Assembly: GCF_007748115.1 (NCBI RefSeq) | Contig: NZ_CP036289.1 | Coordinates: 4,092,001-4,156,000 of the forward strand | DNA length: 64,000 nt | Origin: Bremerella volcania | GTDB taxonomy: Bacteria > Planctomycetota > Planctomycetia > Pirellulales > Pirellulaceae | Direction: 5' to 3' | Shown here: positions 19,301-27,525 of the stretch, piece after piece | How the letters are laid out: every line of letters starts with the position of its first letter | Position numbering within the stretch: position 1 is the stretch's first letter | The notes under the pieces: generated by a model | Database searches by the model: none | The model's input: only the letters and a program-made list of their open reading frames with translations | What the model was told of the DNA's origin: nothing | Translations under genes and position numbers: made by a program

Positions 19301-19834
19301 TTCCGACGTCTTCACGACTCGCATCCCGCGACCACCGCCCCCTTTGGCGGCTTTCAGAATGATCGGAAAGCCCATCTTTTCGGCCAGCTGGCGACCAGCC
19401 GCGACATCTTCAATCGCGGCGTCGCTACCACCCAGAATCGGCACGCCCGCCTGCTTGGCCACGTTCCGGGCAGCCGTTTTGTCGCCCAGCATCTCCAAAC
19501 AGCGTTTCGACGGCCCGACGAAAACGATGCCGTTTTTCTCGCAGGCATCGGCCAAGTCGGGGTTTTCAGACATGAAGCCGTAACCCGGATGGATGGCATC
19601 GATGCCGTGCGTCTTGCACAAGTGAATCACGCCGGGGATGTCGAGATAGGCCCGAACCGGCTCACCTTCCTGACCAATCAGATAGGCTTCGTCCGCTTTG
19701 AAACGATGCAGAGCGAAACGATCTTCATAGGAATACATCCCGACCGTCCGAATTCCCAGTTCGTGGGCACTGCGGAAGATACGGATGGCAATTTCACTAC
19801 GGTTGGCTGCCAGAAGCTTGGTGATCTTTTTCAT
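16391..19834 (-). CDS. pyc: Pyruvate carboxylase
   Basis: 1147 residues, full length. ATP- and biotin-dependent carboxylation of pyruvate to oxaloacetate, an anaplerotic step. Biotin carboxylase domain at about 1-455: KLLAANRSEIAIRIFRSAHE, KAAKGGGGRGMRVV, FIEVNPRIQVEHTVTE. Carboxyltransferase domain at about 535-815: TDTTFRDAHQSLLATRVRT, KDMAGLCKP, HFHTHDT. A PYC-type tetramerisation region follows. The C-terminal biotinyl domain at about 1075-1147 has the biotin-accepting lysine in EAMKMET. The domain order is that of the single-chain alpha4 enzyme. The biotin ligase gene lies downstream on the same strand beyond an IS110 element. Confidence 0.97.
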   Translation of the reverse strand: MKKITKLLAANRSEIAIRIFRSAHELGIRTVGMYSYEDRFALHRFKADEAYLIGQEGEPVRAYLDIPGVIHLCKTHGIDAIHPGYGFMSENPDLADACEKNGIVFVGPSKRCLEMLGDKTAARNVAKQAGVPILGGSDAAIEDVAAGRQLAEKMGFPIILKAAKGGGGRGMRVVKTSEEFEAAFKEAQRESLNAFGSPDIFIEKFIQQARHIEVQLLGDKQGNLVHLYERDCSVQRRHQKVVEIAPAPKLDPQTRQALCDAAVAIGKAVDYYAAGTVEFLVDAQTGEFYFIEVNPRIQVEHTVTEEITGIDLVKSQILVAQGESLDHPEIGIPNQESVVPFGFALQCRVTTEDASNKFMPDYGRVTHYRSGAGMGVRLDAGSAFSGAVVHPYYDSLLVKVTARGRRFVDAARRMERVLQEFRVRGVKTNIPFLSRLMKHPTFIDGMCTTRFIDETPELMQFTPRKDRATKLLKFLGDIAVNGNPLVKDRAISKRRDPAPTPAIDEDAPLPKGSRDRFKELGSEKFAQWVRDQNQLLFTDTTFRDAHQSLLATRVRTNDLLNISPAYAHNCADLFSIEMWGGATFDTTMRFLKESPWQRLADMRERIPNILFQMLLRASNAVGYTNYPDNVVKAFVEEAAQAGLDVFRVFDALNWVPNMKVAMDAVIESGAICEASICYTGDISNPKRDKYTLQYYVDLAKQLESMGAHFLAIKDMAGLCKPTAARKLIKTLREEIGLPIHFHTHDTAGIQAASILEGAEVGLDIADAAMAPLSGGTSQPNLNTVVEMLRGTPQESKLGTRQIDEIAEYWRSVREFYTPFESTVLPATADLYRHEMPGGQYTNLFQQAHALGLSDQWSDICEIYAQVNEMLGDIVKVTPTSKAVGDMALFMVANELTPEDVLNPERELAFPASIKDLLGGRMGQPPGGFPEGLQKRVMRDEAILTTRPGESFEPADFDDAAAKVEKILGRKPSRNEVVSYLLYPKVYEEFAKHEVEFGDISNLPTPVFFYGQEPGEELVIDIEKGKTLIVKFLTVSDPHPDGTRVVFFELNGQPREVSVLDHSLESDVPKRQKADAADPKQIGSSMPGMVVTIAVEPGEKVAKGQKLLSLEAMKMETTVYAEVAGTVEEVLVKPGSQVETGDLMIRLS

Positions 19835-20030
19835 AGTCGGCCGTATTCAACAACCAGCTGCCCGTGATTGGGAAGCCAGATGGGAGAGATGCTGTGGGGT
19901 AAAGCCAGCCAGTATACCAGAATGTAGGCGGAAGAAACGAGCGCAAGTCGGTCATCAATTTGATCGAATCAGACACTGCCGATGACGGCTTGAGAGGATT
20001 ATGCCGACGATTCGCCATGGCTGGGCGCAC

Positions 20031-20064
20031 AAAAAAGAGAACGAGTCGTTCTGCTCGTTCTCTT
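20031..20064 (-). terminator. Rho-independent terminator of the response-regulator operon
   Basis: Arms 20035-20045 and 20054-20064 form a perfect 11-bp stem with an 8-nt loop; on the minus strand it is followed by TTTTTT. It lies about 40 bases after the response-regulator stop. Confidence 0.88.
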
Positions 20065-20105
20065 GATAGTTTTCGCTGGACCGGTTGAAGTACGTCCAGA
20101 AAAAG

Positions 20106-20864
20106 TTACGCTCGCGAGCTGCTGGCTGGCTCAGCGTAATCCTCGTCGGCGTCGGCATCGCTGCTGGGGCTGGCACCTGGATCGCGGAAGCGGTAACCGA
20201 CACCGCGTACGGTTTCGATCAGGTCGGCGAACTCAGCCATCTTGCGGCGAAGTGCCCGCACGTGAACGTCGATCGTTCGTTCCATCACGACGGTGTCTTC
20301 ACCCAAAGCAGCGTCGATCAGTTCCGAGCGGTCAAACACGCGGCCTGGCTGGCGAGTGAGCGTTTCCAGCAGGCGGAACTCGCTACGGGTCAGTTGCAGC
20401 GGCTTGCCATGGACGGTGGCACGATGGCGGCGACGGTCGATCGTCACGCCTTGGCTGGCAACCACATCGGTCGTGGTCGCTTCGGTGCCTCGGCGGCGAC
20501 GTTCCAAGGCTTTGATCCGTTCCAGCAGAACCTTCACGCTGAATGGCTTGGTGACGTAGTCGTCCGCGCCCAGCGAGAAGCCGATCAGTTGATCCGACTC
20601 TTCAGCCTTGGCGGTCAGCATCAGCACCATCACGTCTTTGGTGGCGGGGTCTGCCCGCAGCCGGCGACATACTTCCAGGCCGTCGACGACCGGAAGCATC
20701 AGGTCCAGAATTACCATATCCGGCGTCTTCACTTGCGCCTGGGTTAAGCCATCCTGACCATCGTAGGCGGAGAGCACCTCGTAGCCGGCCTGACGCACGT
20801 TGTAAGCCAACACGTCCGCCAAAGCTCGGTCGTCTTCGACAATCAGAATTTTCATTCGGGCCAT
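20106..20864 (-). CDS. OmpR/PhoB-family response regulator
   Basis: 252 residues from the ATG at 20864; three codons later (20855) is also possible, and a longer frame from 20906 would overlap phoU. The receiver domain at about 3-122 starts MKILIVEDD, with phospho-acceptor Asp in MVILDLMLP, Thr in LMLTAK and Lys in YVTKPF. The winged-helix output domain at about 140-232 has LTRSEFRLLETL and HVRALRRKM and ends with TVRGVGYRF, the PhoB/OmpR signature. An acidic Ser/Asp tail of about 20 residues is extra. It lies 34 bases after phoU and in the same operon as a PhoR-like kinase, so it is most likely the phosphate-starvation activator PhoB. Confidence 0.92.
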   Translation of the reverse strand: MARMKILIVEDDRALADVLAYNVRQAGYEVLSAYDGQDGLTQAQVKTPDMVILDLMLPVVDGLEVCRRLRADPATKDVMVLMLTAKAEESDQLIGFSLGADDYVTKPFSVKVLLERIKALERRRRGTEATTTDVVASQGVTIDRRRHRATVHGKPLQLTRSEFRLLETLTRQPGRVFDRSELIDAALGEDTVVMERTIDVHVRALRRKMAEFADLIETVRGVGYRFRDPGASPSSDADADEDYAEPASSSRA

Positions 20865-20898
20865 GTTTAGGTCCAATTTACTAAAACAAAAAAGGTTA

Positions 20899-21588
20899 TC
20901 AGTCACGTGTCATGGAGTCTGCTTCGCCGCCGCCAGAAAAACGGTGCCGGACGATGACTCCCTCTACCATGTAAATCACGTCGTCCGAAATATTGACGGC
21001 ATGATCGGAAATTCGTTCGATGTGTCGGCTGGCCGAAAAGCAGTGCAGCGCCGGAACGACTTGATCAGGGCGTTCACGCATCACCTTCTGAAGCTCTTCG
21101 ATGATCTCGCAGTTCATGCGGTCGACTTGAGAGTCCATCGCGCCGACTCGGGCAGCGGCGGCGCTGTCCATGTTGACGAACGAGTCGAGCACGTCCGAGA
21201 CCATCCCTTTGGTCATGTCGACCATGCGGGCTAGGCGTTTGGGAATGACGAACGTGGGGAACTCGATCACGCTCTTGGCTCGCTCGGCCAGGTTCACCGT
21301 GAGGTCTGCCATCCGTTCCAGGTCGTTGTTGACTTTTAGAACCGTCGCGATGCGTCGGAGATCAACGGCGACAGGCTGGTGCAGCGCGAGAGCTTTCAGG
21401 CATTCTTCTTCGATCTGTACTTCGCGCTCGTCGACGATGATGTCGATATCAATCACTTCGTTGGCAATGTGCGCGTTGCGTTCAAAGAGTGCTCGCGTTG
21501 CTTTCTCAAGCATTTCCTCGACCACTCCAGATAGCGATAGCACCTCGTGATGGAGGTGATCGAGATCGCGTTGCAGATGGAGTGGCAT
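20899..21588 (-). CDS. phoU: Phosphate signalling regulator PhoU
   Basis: 229 residues from the ATG at 21588. Two three-helix PhoU repeats with metal-binding helices can be seen: IDIIVDEREVQIEEECLKAL in the first and the matching region MDSQVDRMNCEIIEELQKVM in the second, plus NNDLERMADLTVNLAERA and SRHIERISDHAVNISDDVIY. PhoU represses PhoR kinase signalling and connects it with the Pst transporter. Here it sits between the histidine kinase and the response regulator, with no pst genes in the window. Confidence 0.95.
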   Translation of the reverse strand: MPLHLQRDLDHLHHEVLSLSGVVEEMLEKATRALFERNAHIANEVIDIDIIVDEREVQIEEECLKALALHQPVAVDLRRIATVLKVNNDLERMADLTVNLAERAKSVIEFPTFVIPKRLARMVDMTKGMVSDVLDSFVNMDSAAAARVGAMDSQVDRMNCEIIEELQKVMRERPDQVVPALHCFSASRHIERISDHAVNISDDVIYMVEGVIVRHRFSGGGEADSMTRD

Positions 21589-21759
21589 CGTGTGTCTTAC
21601 GAGGGATATCTTAGGTCCGTGGTCCGCTCGGCTCCGCCGGCTTCGGATCGAAAGCAATGGCCTCTTTCCCCGCAGGGGCTGCCATAGGAGGCAGAAATGA
21701 GGTGCTTTCGATGAACCTTATGTTAACCCTAAACTATTAAGACAATGTAAACGCAATTG

Positions 21760-23547
21760 TTAATTTGTAAGAACCCGACTTCTTTTCAGCCGAACTGTGA
21801 AGACAGACCCCTCGTCTGGGGCACTTTCCAGGTCGACGCCACCCCCAAACGAACTGGCCAAGTGCTTCACAATCGAAAGCCCCAGGCCAGTACCACCCAT
21901 TTCGCGAGAACGAGCCTTATCGACGCGGAAGAACCGCTCAAAGATCCGATCCTGGGCTTCCTGGGGAATGCCAATGCCATGATCTTGCACCGAGATGGCG
22001 ACCTGATCCCCTTCGGTCTTCCAGCGGACGAGCACGTCACCGGGCTTGCCCGAGTACTTCACGGCATTGTCGACCAGGTTCCCGACGATCGTTCGCAAGC
22101 CTTCTTCATCGGCCCGGACGTACACCTCGTCGTCCTCGGCCGATTCAACCACCAGGCGAATATCCTTCGCGGCTGCTTTGTCGCGCAGGGAATCGACGCT
22201 CCACTGGGCGATGTCCGCGACGTTCACGTCGGTGATGTCGAAGACTTCCTGTCCGGCTTCCACGCGGGCCAACTGCAGCATGTCCATGATCAGATCGTGC
22301 AGACGATCGCTCTGATCGGTGATCTGTCCGAGGAAGTAGTCGCGGTTCTCGGCGTCGTCGACGGCCCCCATGTGCAGCGTTTCGGCGTAGGCGCGAATCG
22401 CGGCCAGGGGTGTTTTGAGTTCATGGGAAACGTTCGCCACGAATTCGCGCCGGAGGTTTTCCAGACGACGCAGTTCGGTCATGTCGTGCAGCACTAACAC
22501 CACGCCGGGGCACGGATCGCCCGGCAGGCAGTTCGCCTGGATATTGATCACCCGGCGATAAGGGGACGAAACCTCGAACTCGGTCGAACATGCTTCGCCG
22601 GTCGTCATGGCCTGCTGGACCGACTGGTCGAGCGCGCGAATGCGGGTGACTTCGATCAACGGGCGGCCTTCGACCTTGTCGACGCGAATCCCCAATAGTC
22701 GCCGCACAGCGTGGTTCGCCAGTAGCACCACGCGGTCCGAGTTCACAGCCAAAACTCCTTCGACCATACTTCCCAGCACCGTTTCGATCCGGTTGGCTTG
22801 ATCACGGAGGGCCGTCTCGCGCTGCGTGACGGCCAGTGCCATGGCTTGAAAATGCCGCACCAGTTGTCCCAGTTCATCGCGCGACGAATTCCAGAGGTGC
22901 TTCATCTCGCCATTTTCAGCCAACGCGTCGCAGGCATCGGTCAGGTCGATGACGGGATCGACGGCTTTGGTTTCGACGATGCGGGTCAGCACGACACCGG
23001 CGATGATCGTCCCGATGGCGATACAGCCCACGACCAGTGCGATCGCTCCGCCGGAACTGTCGAGATTGGACTTGGTCATCCCGGCACGGACGAACGCGAT
23101 CGTATTTCCGTCGTGGACAACCCGCTGTGCGACCATCAACATGGTCACGTCTTGATCGACCAGCAGCCGCTCGGCGTAACCAAATTTCCGTGCATCGGCA
23201 TCGCGAAACTCGCTCAGATCGCGTTGGTTTTCCATCCGCCTTGGCGGGTACAGGGAGTCGGCCAAGACTCGGCCGCCATCGCTGATGATCGTGAGGTAGA
23301 AGCCTGACTCGGCGGCGTATCGTTTGACGTGGCGCTGAAGTCGGTCTTCGTCCAGCAGGTTGGGGTCTTCTTCGTTGAGAACGCTGGCCTTCACCAACTC
23401 GACAGCCGTTTCCAGGTTCCGAATTCTTTCCTGACGAACGGCTGCCTGCCGTTCTCGACCGGCGGCCCAGGTCATGGCCACCAGGGTCACAAAGCTTAAA
23501 GCTACTACCAGCAGTAAGATGTAGGTTCCTATGCGTGACCGTACCAT
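21760..23547 (-). CDS. PhoR-like sensor histidine kinase
   Basis: 595 residues. TM1 at about 6-26; extracytoplasmic sensor region at about 28-160; TM2 at about 168-190; HAMP-like linker at about 192-245. A PAS domain at about 252-360 (IETVLGSMVEGVLAVNSD, VVLVLHDMTELRRLE) precedes HisKA with the phospho-His in FVANVSHELKTPLAAIRAY (about 373-391) and HATPase_c with NLVDNAVKYS, HGIGIP and GGTGLGLSIVKHL. The TM-HAMP-PAS-HisKA order is that of Gram-positive-type PhoR. The following genes are phoU and a PhoB-like regulator, so it most likely senses phosphate status. The 171-bp gap to phoU may hold a second promoter; none was identified. Confidence 0.92.
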   Translation of the reverse strand: MVRSRIGTYILLLVVALSFVTLVAMTWAAGRERQAAVRQERIRNLETAVELVKASVLNEEDPNLLDEDRLQRHVKRYAAESGFYLTIISDGGRVLADSLYPPRRMENQRDLSEFRDADARKFGYAERLLVDQDVTMLMVAQRVVHDGNTIAFVRAGMTKSNLDSSGGAIALVVGCIAIGTIIAGVVLTRIVETKAVDPVIDLTDACDALAENGEMKHLWNSSRDELGQLVRHFQAMALAVTQRETALRDQANRIETVLGSMVEGVLAVNSDRVVLLANHAVRRLLGIRVDKVEGRPLIEVTRIRALDQSVQQAMTTGEACSTEFEVSSPYRRVINIQANCLPGDPCPGVVLVLHDMTELRRLENLRREFVANVSHELKTPLAAIRAYAETLHMGAVDDAENRDYFLGQITDQSDRLHDLIMDMLQLARVEAGQEVFDITDVNVADIAQWSVDSLRDKAAAKDIRLVVESAEDDEVYVRADEEGLRTIVGNLVDNAVKYSGKPGDVLVRWKTEGDQVAISVQDHGIGIPQEAQDRIFERFFRVDKARSREMGGTGLGLSIVKHLASSFGGGVDLESAPDEGSVFTVRLKRSRVLTN

Positions 23548-23673
23548 GGTGTCTCGTCAGTAATCGTCCCTGCGAAGAAATTGCCATCTTGTATCATAAA
23601 AAGGGCCGGGCATTTGGGCAGGGCCGAATCGGGCCTGTTTTCATGAAGTTCCATTCATAATCGGCAAGAGTTA

Positions 23674-23703
23674 CAAAAAAAGGGCGAGCCATCCGGCCCG
23701 CCC
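23674..23703 (-). terminator. Rho-independent terminator of the Tat oxidoreductase gene
   Basis: Stem 23682-23690 with 23695-23703 (9 bp, one G-U), 4-nt loop, followed on the minus strand by a run of seven T's. It lies 40 bases downstream of the stop codon. Confidence 0.88.
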
Positions 23704-23742
23704 CCTCTTGGGTTTTCTCGCATTACATCAATGCACCAACAC

Positions 23743-25131
23743 TTAGATGGTGATCGATTCGCCTGGCATCGGAACGACGTAAGGGGACTGTTCGCGCTGC
23801 TTTTCGGCGGCTTCTGGATTTGGCTTGACCGGTGCTTCGTCGTCCATGCTGGTCAACTTGTCGAAGTCAGCCAGGGCAATTTCCGAATTCAAGGCGTCCT
23901 GGTACTTTAGAACCTGACCACCCTTGCCGCTGTGACCACCGGAGTAGGTAGCCATACGACCGAAGATCGCGGTCATCGTGCTGTGGGCACCGTAGTCCCC
24001 TTCGTTCGGACGTTCGCCTTTTCGCAAGGAAGCGAACAAGTCGTGGTGCTCTTCCTGGTGACCACCACGGCCGCCTTGGCCATAGCTCCAAGCCAGATCA
24101 CCCTTGGCATCGTAGATCTTGCCGCCACTGATGTCGGCATAACCCTTCGAGCCGTGGGCATGTTCCGAAACGCTATTCCAGCAGCCAGGAATGTGGCGGC
24201 AGGAGCTCAGCATCTTTACGCCGTTGGGATAGGTGAATTCGATCATGTGGTGATCGTAGATTTCACCGTTGTCAGCACCCTTACGAACCTGGCGACCACC
24301 TTGGCCTTCAGCGGTTTCCGGCGGACCATCCATCAACCAGTTGATGACGTCGATGTTGTGGATGTGCTGCTCGACGATATGGTCGCCGCACAGCCAGTTG
24401 AAGTAGTACCAGTTACGCATTTGGTATTCGAGTTCGGTCTGCGAGGCAGAACGGTTACGAGTCCAAACGCCACCCGAGTTCCAGTAGGCTCGGCAGAAGA
24501 TGATGTCGCCGATCGCGCCATCCTTCAGGCGGTTGATCGTTTCGATGTAGGCCTTTTCATGGTGACGCTGCAGACCAACGGCGACGGCCAGGTTCTTTTC
24601 CTTGGCGATCTTGTTGGCTTCCAGCACGCGGCGAATGCCGGGAGCGTCGGTCCCGACTGGCTTCTCCATGAAGATGTGCTTGCCGGCGTTCACTGCGGTT
24701 TCAAAGTGCAGCGGGCGGAAACCAGGCGAGGTGGCCAGGATCACCAGATCGCAATCGGAATCGATCACTTTTTTATAGGCGTCAAAACCAACGAATTGAC
24801 GATCTTCCGGCACGTCGATTTGCTTGGCGTGACGGCTCTTCAGCGAACGAAGGCTCTGTTGCAGACGATCTTCAAAGACGTCGCCCATCGCGACGAGCTT
24901 GGTGTCGCCCTCGGTGTTCATGGCCTGGTCGGCAGCACCGGTACCACGACCACCACAGCCAACCAAACCAATCTTGATTTGATCGCTACCGAAAGCATGG
25001 GCGCTTTGGGCAATGCTCAGCGTACCTGCGATGGCACCACCGGCAACGAGCATGGACGAACCAGTCTTAATGAAGTCGCGCCGCGAAGTCTGGGCTGCGT
25101 CGGTCTTATTCTTCGAATCTTTCTTAGCCAT
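23743..25131 (-). CDS. Tat-exported Gfo/Idh/MocA family oxidoreductase
   Basis: 462 residues. The N-terminus has a twin-arginine signal (SRRDFIKTGSSMLVAGG, residues 16-32) and an export cleavage region ending SAHAFG. The Rossmann fold begins at about 52 with IKIGLVGCGGRGTGAADQ; the lysine motif FMEKPVGTDAPG is near 155-166. The C-terminal alpha/beta domain is typical of Gfo/Idh/MocA enzymes, which oxidise or reduce sugars and related substrates with bound NAD(P). The Tat signal fits export with the cofactor already bound. Planctomycetes carry many such paralogues, so the substrate cannot be named. It is divergent from the ApbE gene, with 188 bp between them. Confidence 0.93.
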   Translation of the reverse strand: MAKKDSKNKTDAAQTSRRDFIKTGSSMLVAGGAIAGTLSIAQSAHAFGSDQIKIGLVGCGGRGTGAADQAMNTEGDTKLVAMGDVFEDRLQQSLRSLKSRHAKQIDVPEDRQFVGFDAYKKVIDSDCDLVILATSPGFRPLHFETAVNAGKHIFMEKPVGTDAPGIRRVLEANKIAKEKNLAVAVGLQRHHEKAYIETINRLKDGAIGDIIFCRAYWNSGGVWTRNRSASQTELEYQMRNWYYFNWLCGDHIVEQHIHNIDVINWLMDGPPETAEGQGGRQVRKGADNGEIYDHHMIEFTYPNGVKMLSSCRHIPGCWNSVSEHAHGSKGYADISGGKIYDAKGDLAWSYGQGGRGGHQEEHHDLFASLRKGERPNEGDYGAHSTMTAIFGRMATYSGGHSGKGGQVLKYQDALNSEIALADFDKLTSMDDEAPVKPNPEAAEKQREQSPYVVPMPGESITI

Positions 25132-25319
25132 AGATGGAGACTCTCCGTTAAGCGTAAATATTAGATAGGGCGAGGTGGGAAAAATTTAGACGTGCGTCGT
25201 ACCATGAGGGTAAGCTTAAAGCATACTGGATTCTCAATTTCGATTCAATTATTTCCAGGCGAGATAAGGGCTTGCGTGAAATTTTTTTGCCCCCTCCTGT
25301 GCGATATGTCGGAGCGATC

Positions 25320-26363
25320 ATGACGTTACCATTCTCAAACGCAGCCGTAATCTGGGGGGCATTTCTTGTCGCTCTCAGTGCGACCGCATCACATTTGTGC
25401 GCGGACGAGGCTTCCCTTCTCACGGTCAGCCAGCCGCACATGGGGACAATCGTCCGCATAGTGGCCGATTGCGAGGATGCCCAGCTTTTTCAAAAAGCGA
25501 CAGACGAGGCCTTCGCACGCATCCGTGAGATCGAGCAGATTTGTAGCGATTATCGGAGTGATTCCGAGGTGCTTCTGCTTTCTGCAAAATCTCCCACTTC
25601 CGAGCCCATTTCGGTGAGCGACGACCTGTGGAACGTGCTGAATCAGGCTCACGCCGTCAATCGAGCGTCGCATGGGGCCTTCGACGTGACGGTCGGCCCC
25701 CTGACCAAAGAGTGGCGAAGATTCCGCCGCCGCGGCCAATTGGACCCCATGCGGATTGAAGAAGTACGAACCAGCGTGGGTGCTCAGCACATGACGCTTG
25801 ACGAAAAGCAGCACGCGGTGAGCCTGGCCGTCGGCGACATGCGGATCGACCTCGGAGGCATCGCGAAAGGATACGCCATCGACGGAGCGATCGAAGTGCT
25901 AACGAAACATGGCATCACGCGCGCGCTGGTCGATGCCGGCGGAGACATCGCCGTAACGGGTGCTCCGCGCGGTGAGCCAGGCTGGCGAGTCGGCATTGCC
26001 GGGCTCGATCCGAAGCAGCCGCCGATACTGGTCGCCTACCTCTCTGGGTGCGCGGTTGCCACGTCCGGGGACGCGTTTCAGTTTCTCGAACATGACGGCA
26101 AACGTTATTCGCACATCCTTGATCCGCGGACAGGCTACGGGGTCGATCATCGCGCTACGGTGACGGTCTTCGCCAAAACGGCAACCGAGGCGGATGCCTG
26201 GGCGTCGGCCATCTGTGTCCTTGGCCCCGTCCAGACGCCGAAGGTACTCAAGCAAGAGCCCGGCATCGCGGCCTGGATGGAAGTGCTGGTCGACGAGAAG
26301 CCGATTACCTGGGCTAGTAAAAACTTGGGCACCTGGCTGAGCGAGCATAGCCAGAAGAAATAG
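25320..26363 (+). CDS. FAD:protein FMN transferase (ApbE family), first copy
   Basis: 347 residues from the ATG at 25320, preceded by GGAG at a good distance; an in-frame start at 25272 has no such site. A signal peptide covers about residues 1-28. ApbE attaches FMN to Thr/Ser of exported flavoproteins. Motifs: PHMGTIVRIV, the conserved HGAFDVTVGPL, IDLGGIAKGYAIDGA, DAGGDIAVTGA, and SHILDPRTGYGV with the metal/FAD region, then TEADAWASAI. It is full length and looks active. No flavinylated partner (Nqr, Rnf or FMN_bind) is adjacent. A second, fused ApbE lies at 54371. Confidence 0.93.
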   Translation: MTLPFSNAAVIWGAFLVALSATASHLCADEASLLTVSQPHMGTIVRIVADCEDAQLFQKATDEAFARIREIEQICSDYRSDSEVLLLSAKSPTSEPISVSDDLWNVLNQAHAVNRASHGAFDVTVGPLTKEWRRFRRRGQLDPMRIEEVRTSVGAQHMTLDEKQHAVSLAVGDMRIDLGGIAKGYAIDGAIEVLTKHGITRALVDAGGDIAVTGAPRGEPGWRVGIAGLDPKQPPILVAYLSGCAVATSGDAFQFLEHDGKRYSHILDPRTGYGVDHRATVTVFAKTATEADAWASAICVLGPVQTPKVLKQEPGIAAWMEVLVDEKPITWASKNLGTWLSEHSQKK

Positions 26364-26370
26364 AGCTTGG

Positions 26371-26898
26371 TCAGCGAATGGATGCGAACACGGGGTCTTC
26401 CAATGCCTGTTTCCAATAGGCCAGTGTTCGCTCGGTCGCGCACTGCGACTCGATGGCCGACTTGGATACGGCGTCGAAGAACGCCTGGGCTTCCTTCTCA
26501 AACCCAAACAACCTCATGCTGCGAATGACCCGCGTGATACGCAAGTGGTTGTGGTTCATGGGAGAGTGCCAGTTCTCGCGGTTGCTTTCCAGGCTCGGGT
26601 CAGGGATGAACTGTCCCTCTTCTTCGAGTTCGAATCCGAGAAATCGTCCGAACCGCGTGATCATTTCGTGCATCCGCTGCCGGGCATCGATGTTCTCGCG
26701 CAAGACGTGTGCCGAATGCTCGTCGACCAATGGGCAATCGGGATTCACGCTGGACGTTTCATGCAGGGGAAACATCCACTGGATGATATCGTGGTGCGAT
26801 TCCAACTCGCTGTCGGTCATCGCGATCATATCGAGAACCGTTCGCCCCTGGGCATCGGTTCCCTCATGACAATAGAAATCGACAACGCGCGACGTCAT
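26371..26898 (-). CDS. OGFr-domain (opioid growth factor receptor conserved region) protein
   Basis: 175 residues from the ATG at 26898. It matches the OGFr N-terminal conserved domain, first named from animals: MTDSELESHHDIIQWMFPL (about residues 27-45) followed by a His/Asn-rich helical region. Bacterial homologues are short, stand-alone proteins of unknown function; the animal name says nothing about role. No signal peptide. Its stop lies 7 bp from the stop of the convergent ApbE gene. Confidence 0.8.
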   Translation of the reverse strand: MTSRVVDFYCHEGTDAQGRTVLDMIAMTDSELESHHDIIQWMFPLHETSSVNPDCPLVDEHSAHVLRENIDARQRMHEMITRFGRFLGFELEEEGQFIPDPSLESNRENWHSPMNHNHLRITRVIRSMRLFGFEKEAQAFFDAVSKSAIESQCATERTLAYWKQALEDPVFASIR

Positions 26899-26976
26899 GT
26901 TGACTCTCCTTAAAGCGAGGCGATGACTTACCGTTAACAATAGGCAATTGTTGACCGCTTGGCGAGATAATTCGGC

Positions 26977-27420
26977 CTACGTGGCCGGGTCGTCCGGTCG
27001 ATCATTCGCTGGTGTCAAGGATCGTCGTAGTTTTCCAACCAGCCACTGGAAACAAATTACAGGGAGCATGAAGAGAAGTCCGTAGCTGACGATTACAAAT
27101 ATGGTCTGAATAACCGCCGCTTCAGGGCTGAGTTTCACTACAACATTACCTCCAGAATCGCGCCAGACGGTGTAAGCATATGCATGCACGGCTGCAACAA
27201 GGGAAGTCGCCGTTAAGCTGGATAGAACGCCCAACAAGATCCTCCTGACGCTAGTGGATAACCAATGCGTATCATCAGAGGGTCGCAAAACAAGGACGAT
27301 GTAGAAGAGCACCGCAAAGGATACGTAGGCATACCAGTAAGACTGCGAGAGTGTATAGACGCAAAACGCTAAGCCGAATGCCAGCATGAGGGCACACAGG
27401 TGAAGGATTCTAAATTGCAT
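26977..27420 (-). CDS. Four-TM membrane protein of unknown function
   Basis: 147 residues, not recognised. Hydrophobic segments lie at about 4-22, 28-46, 60-84 and 100-128, with polar ends (the tail is PANDRPDDPAT). No catalytic motif is visible. It is divergent from the photolyase gene, with 105 bp between the starts. Base composition appears a little AT-richer than its neighbours. Confidence 0.7.
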   Translation of the reverse strand: MQFRILHLCALMLAFGLAFCVYTLSQSYWYAYVSFAVLFYIVLVLRPSDDTHWLSTSVRRILLGVLSSLTATSLVAAVHAYAYTVWRDSGGNVVVKLSPEAAVIQTIFVIVSYGLLFMLPVICFQWLVGKLRRSLTPANDRPDDPAT

Positions 27421-27525
27421 GTGTTCTCCATGGCAGTCTCGATTTGGTTCTCCCTCTCGCTTGGTTGTCTAACTAACATTCGTTCGGTTATGAAGGTTTG
27501 CCCTACCGACAGAGAGGTATAGCCT

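Noticed and set aside
16391-19834. Several long plus-strand ORFs inside pyc
   Set aside because: They are shadows of a high-GC coding region; the minus-strand frame contains all the enzyme motifs.
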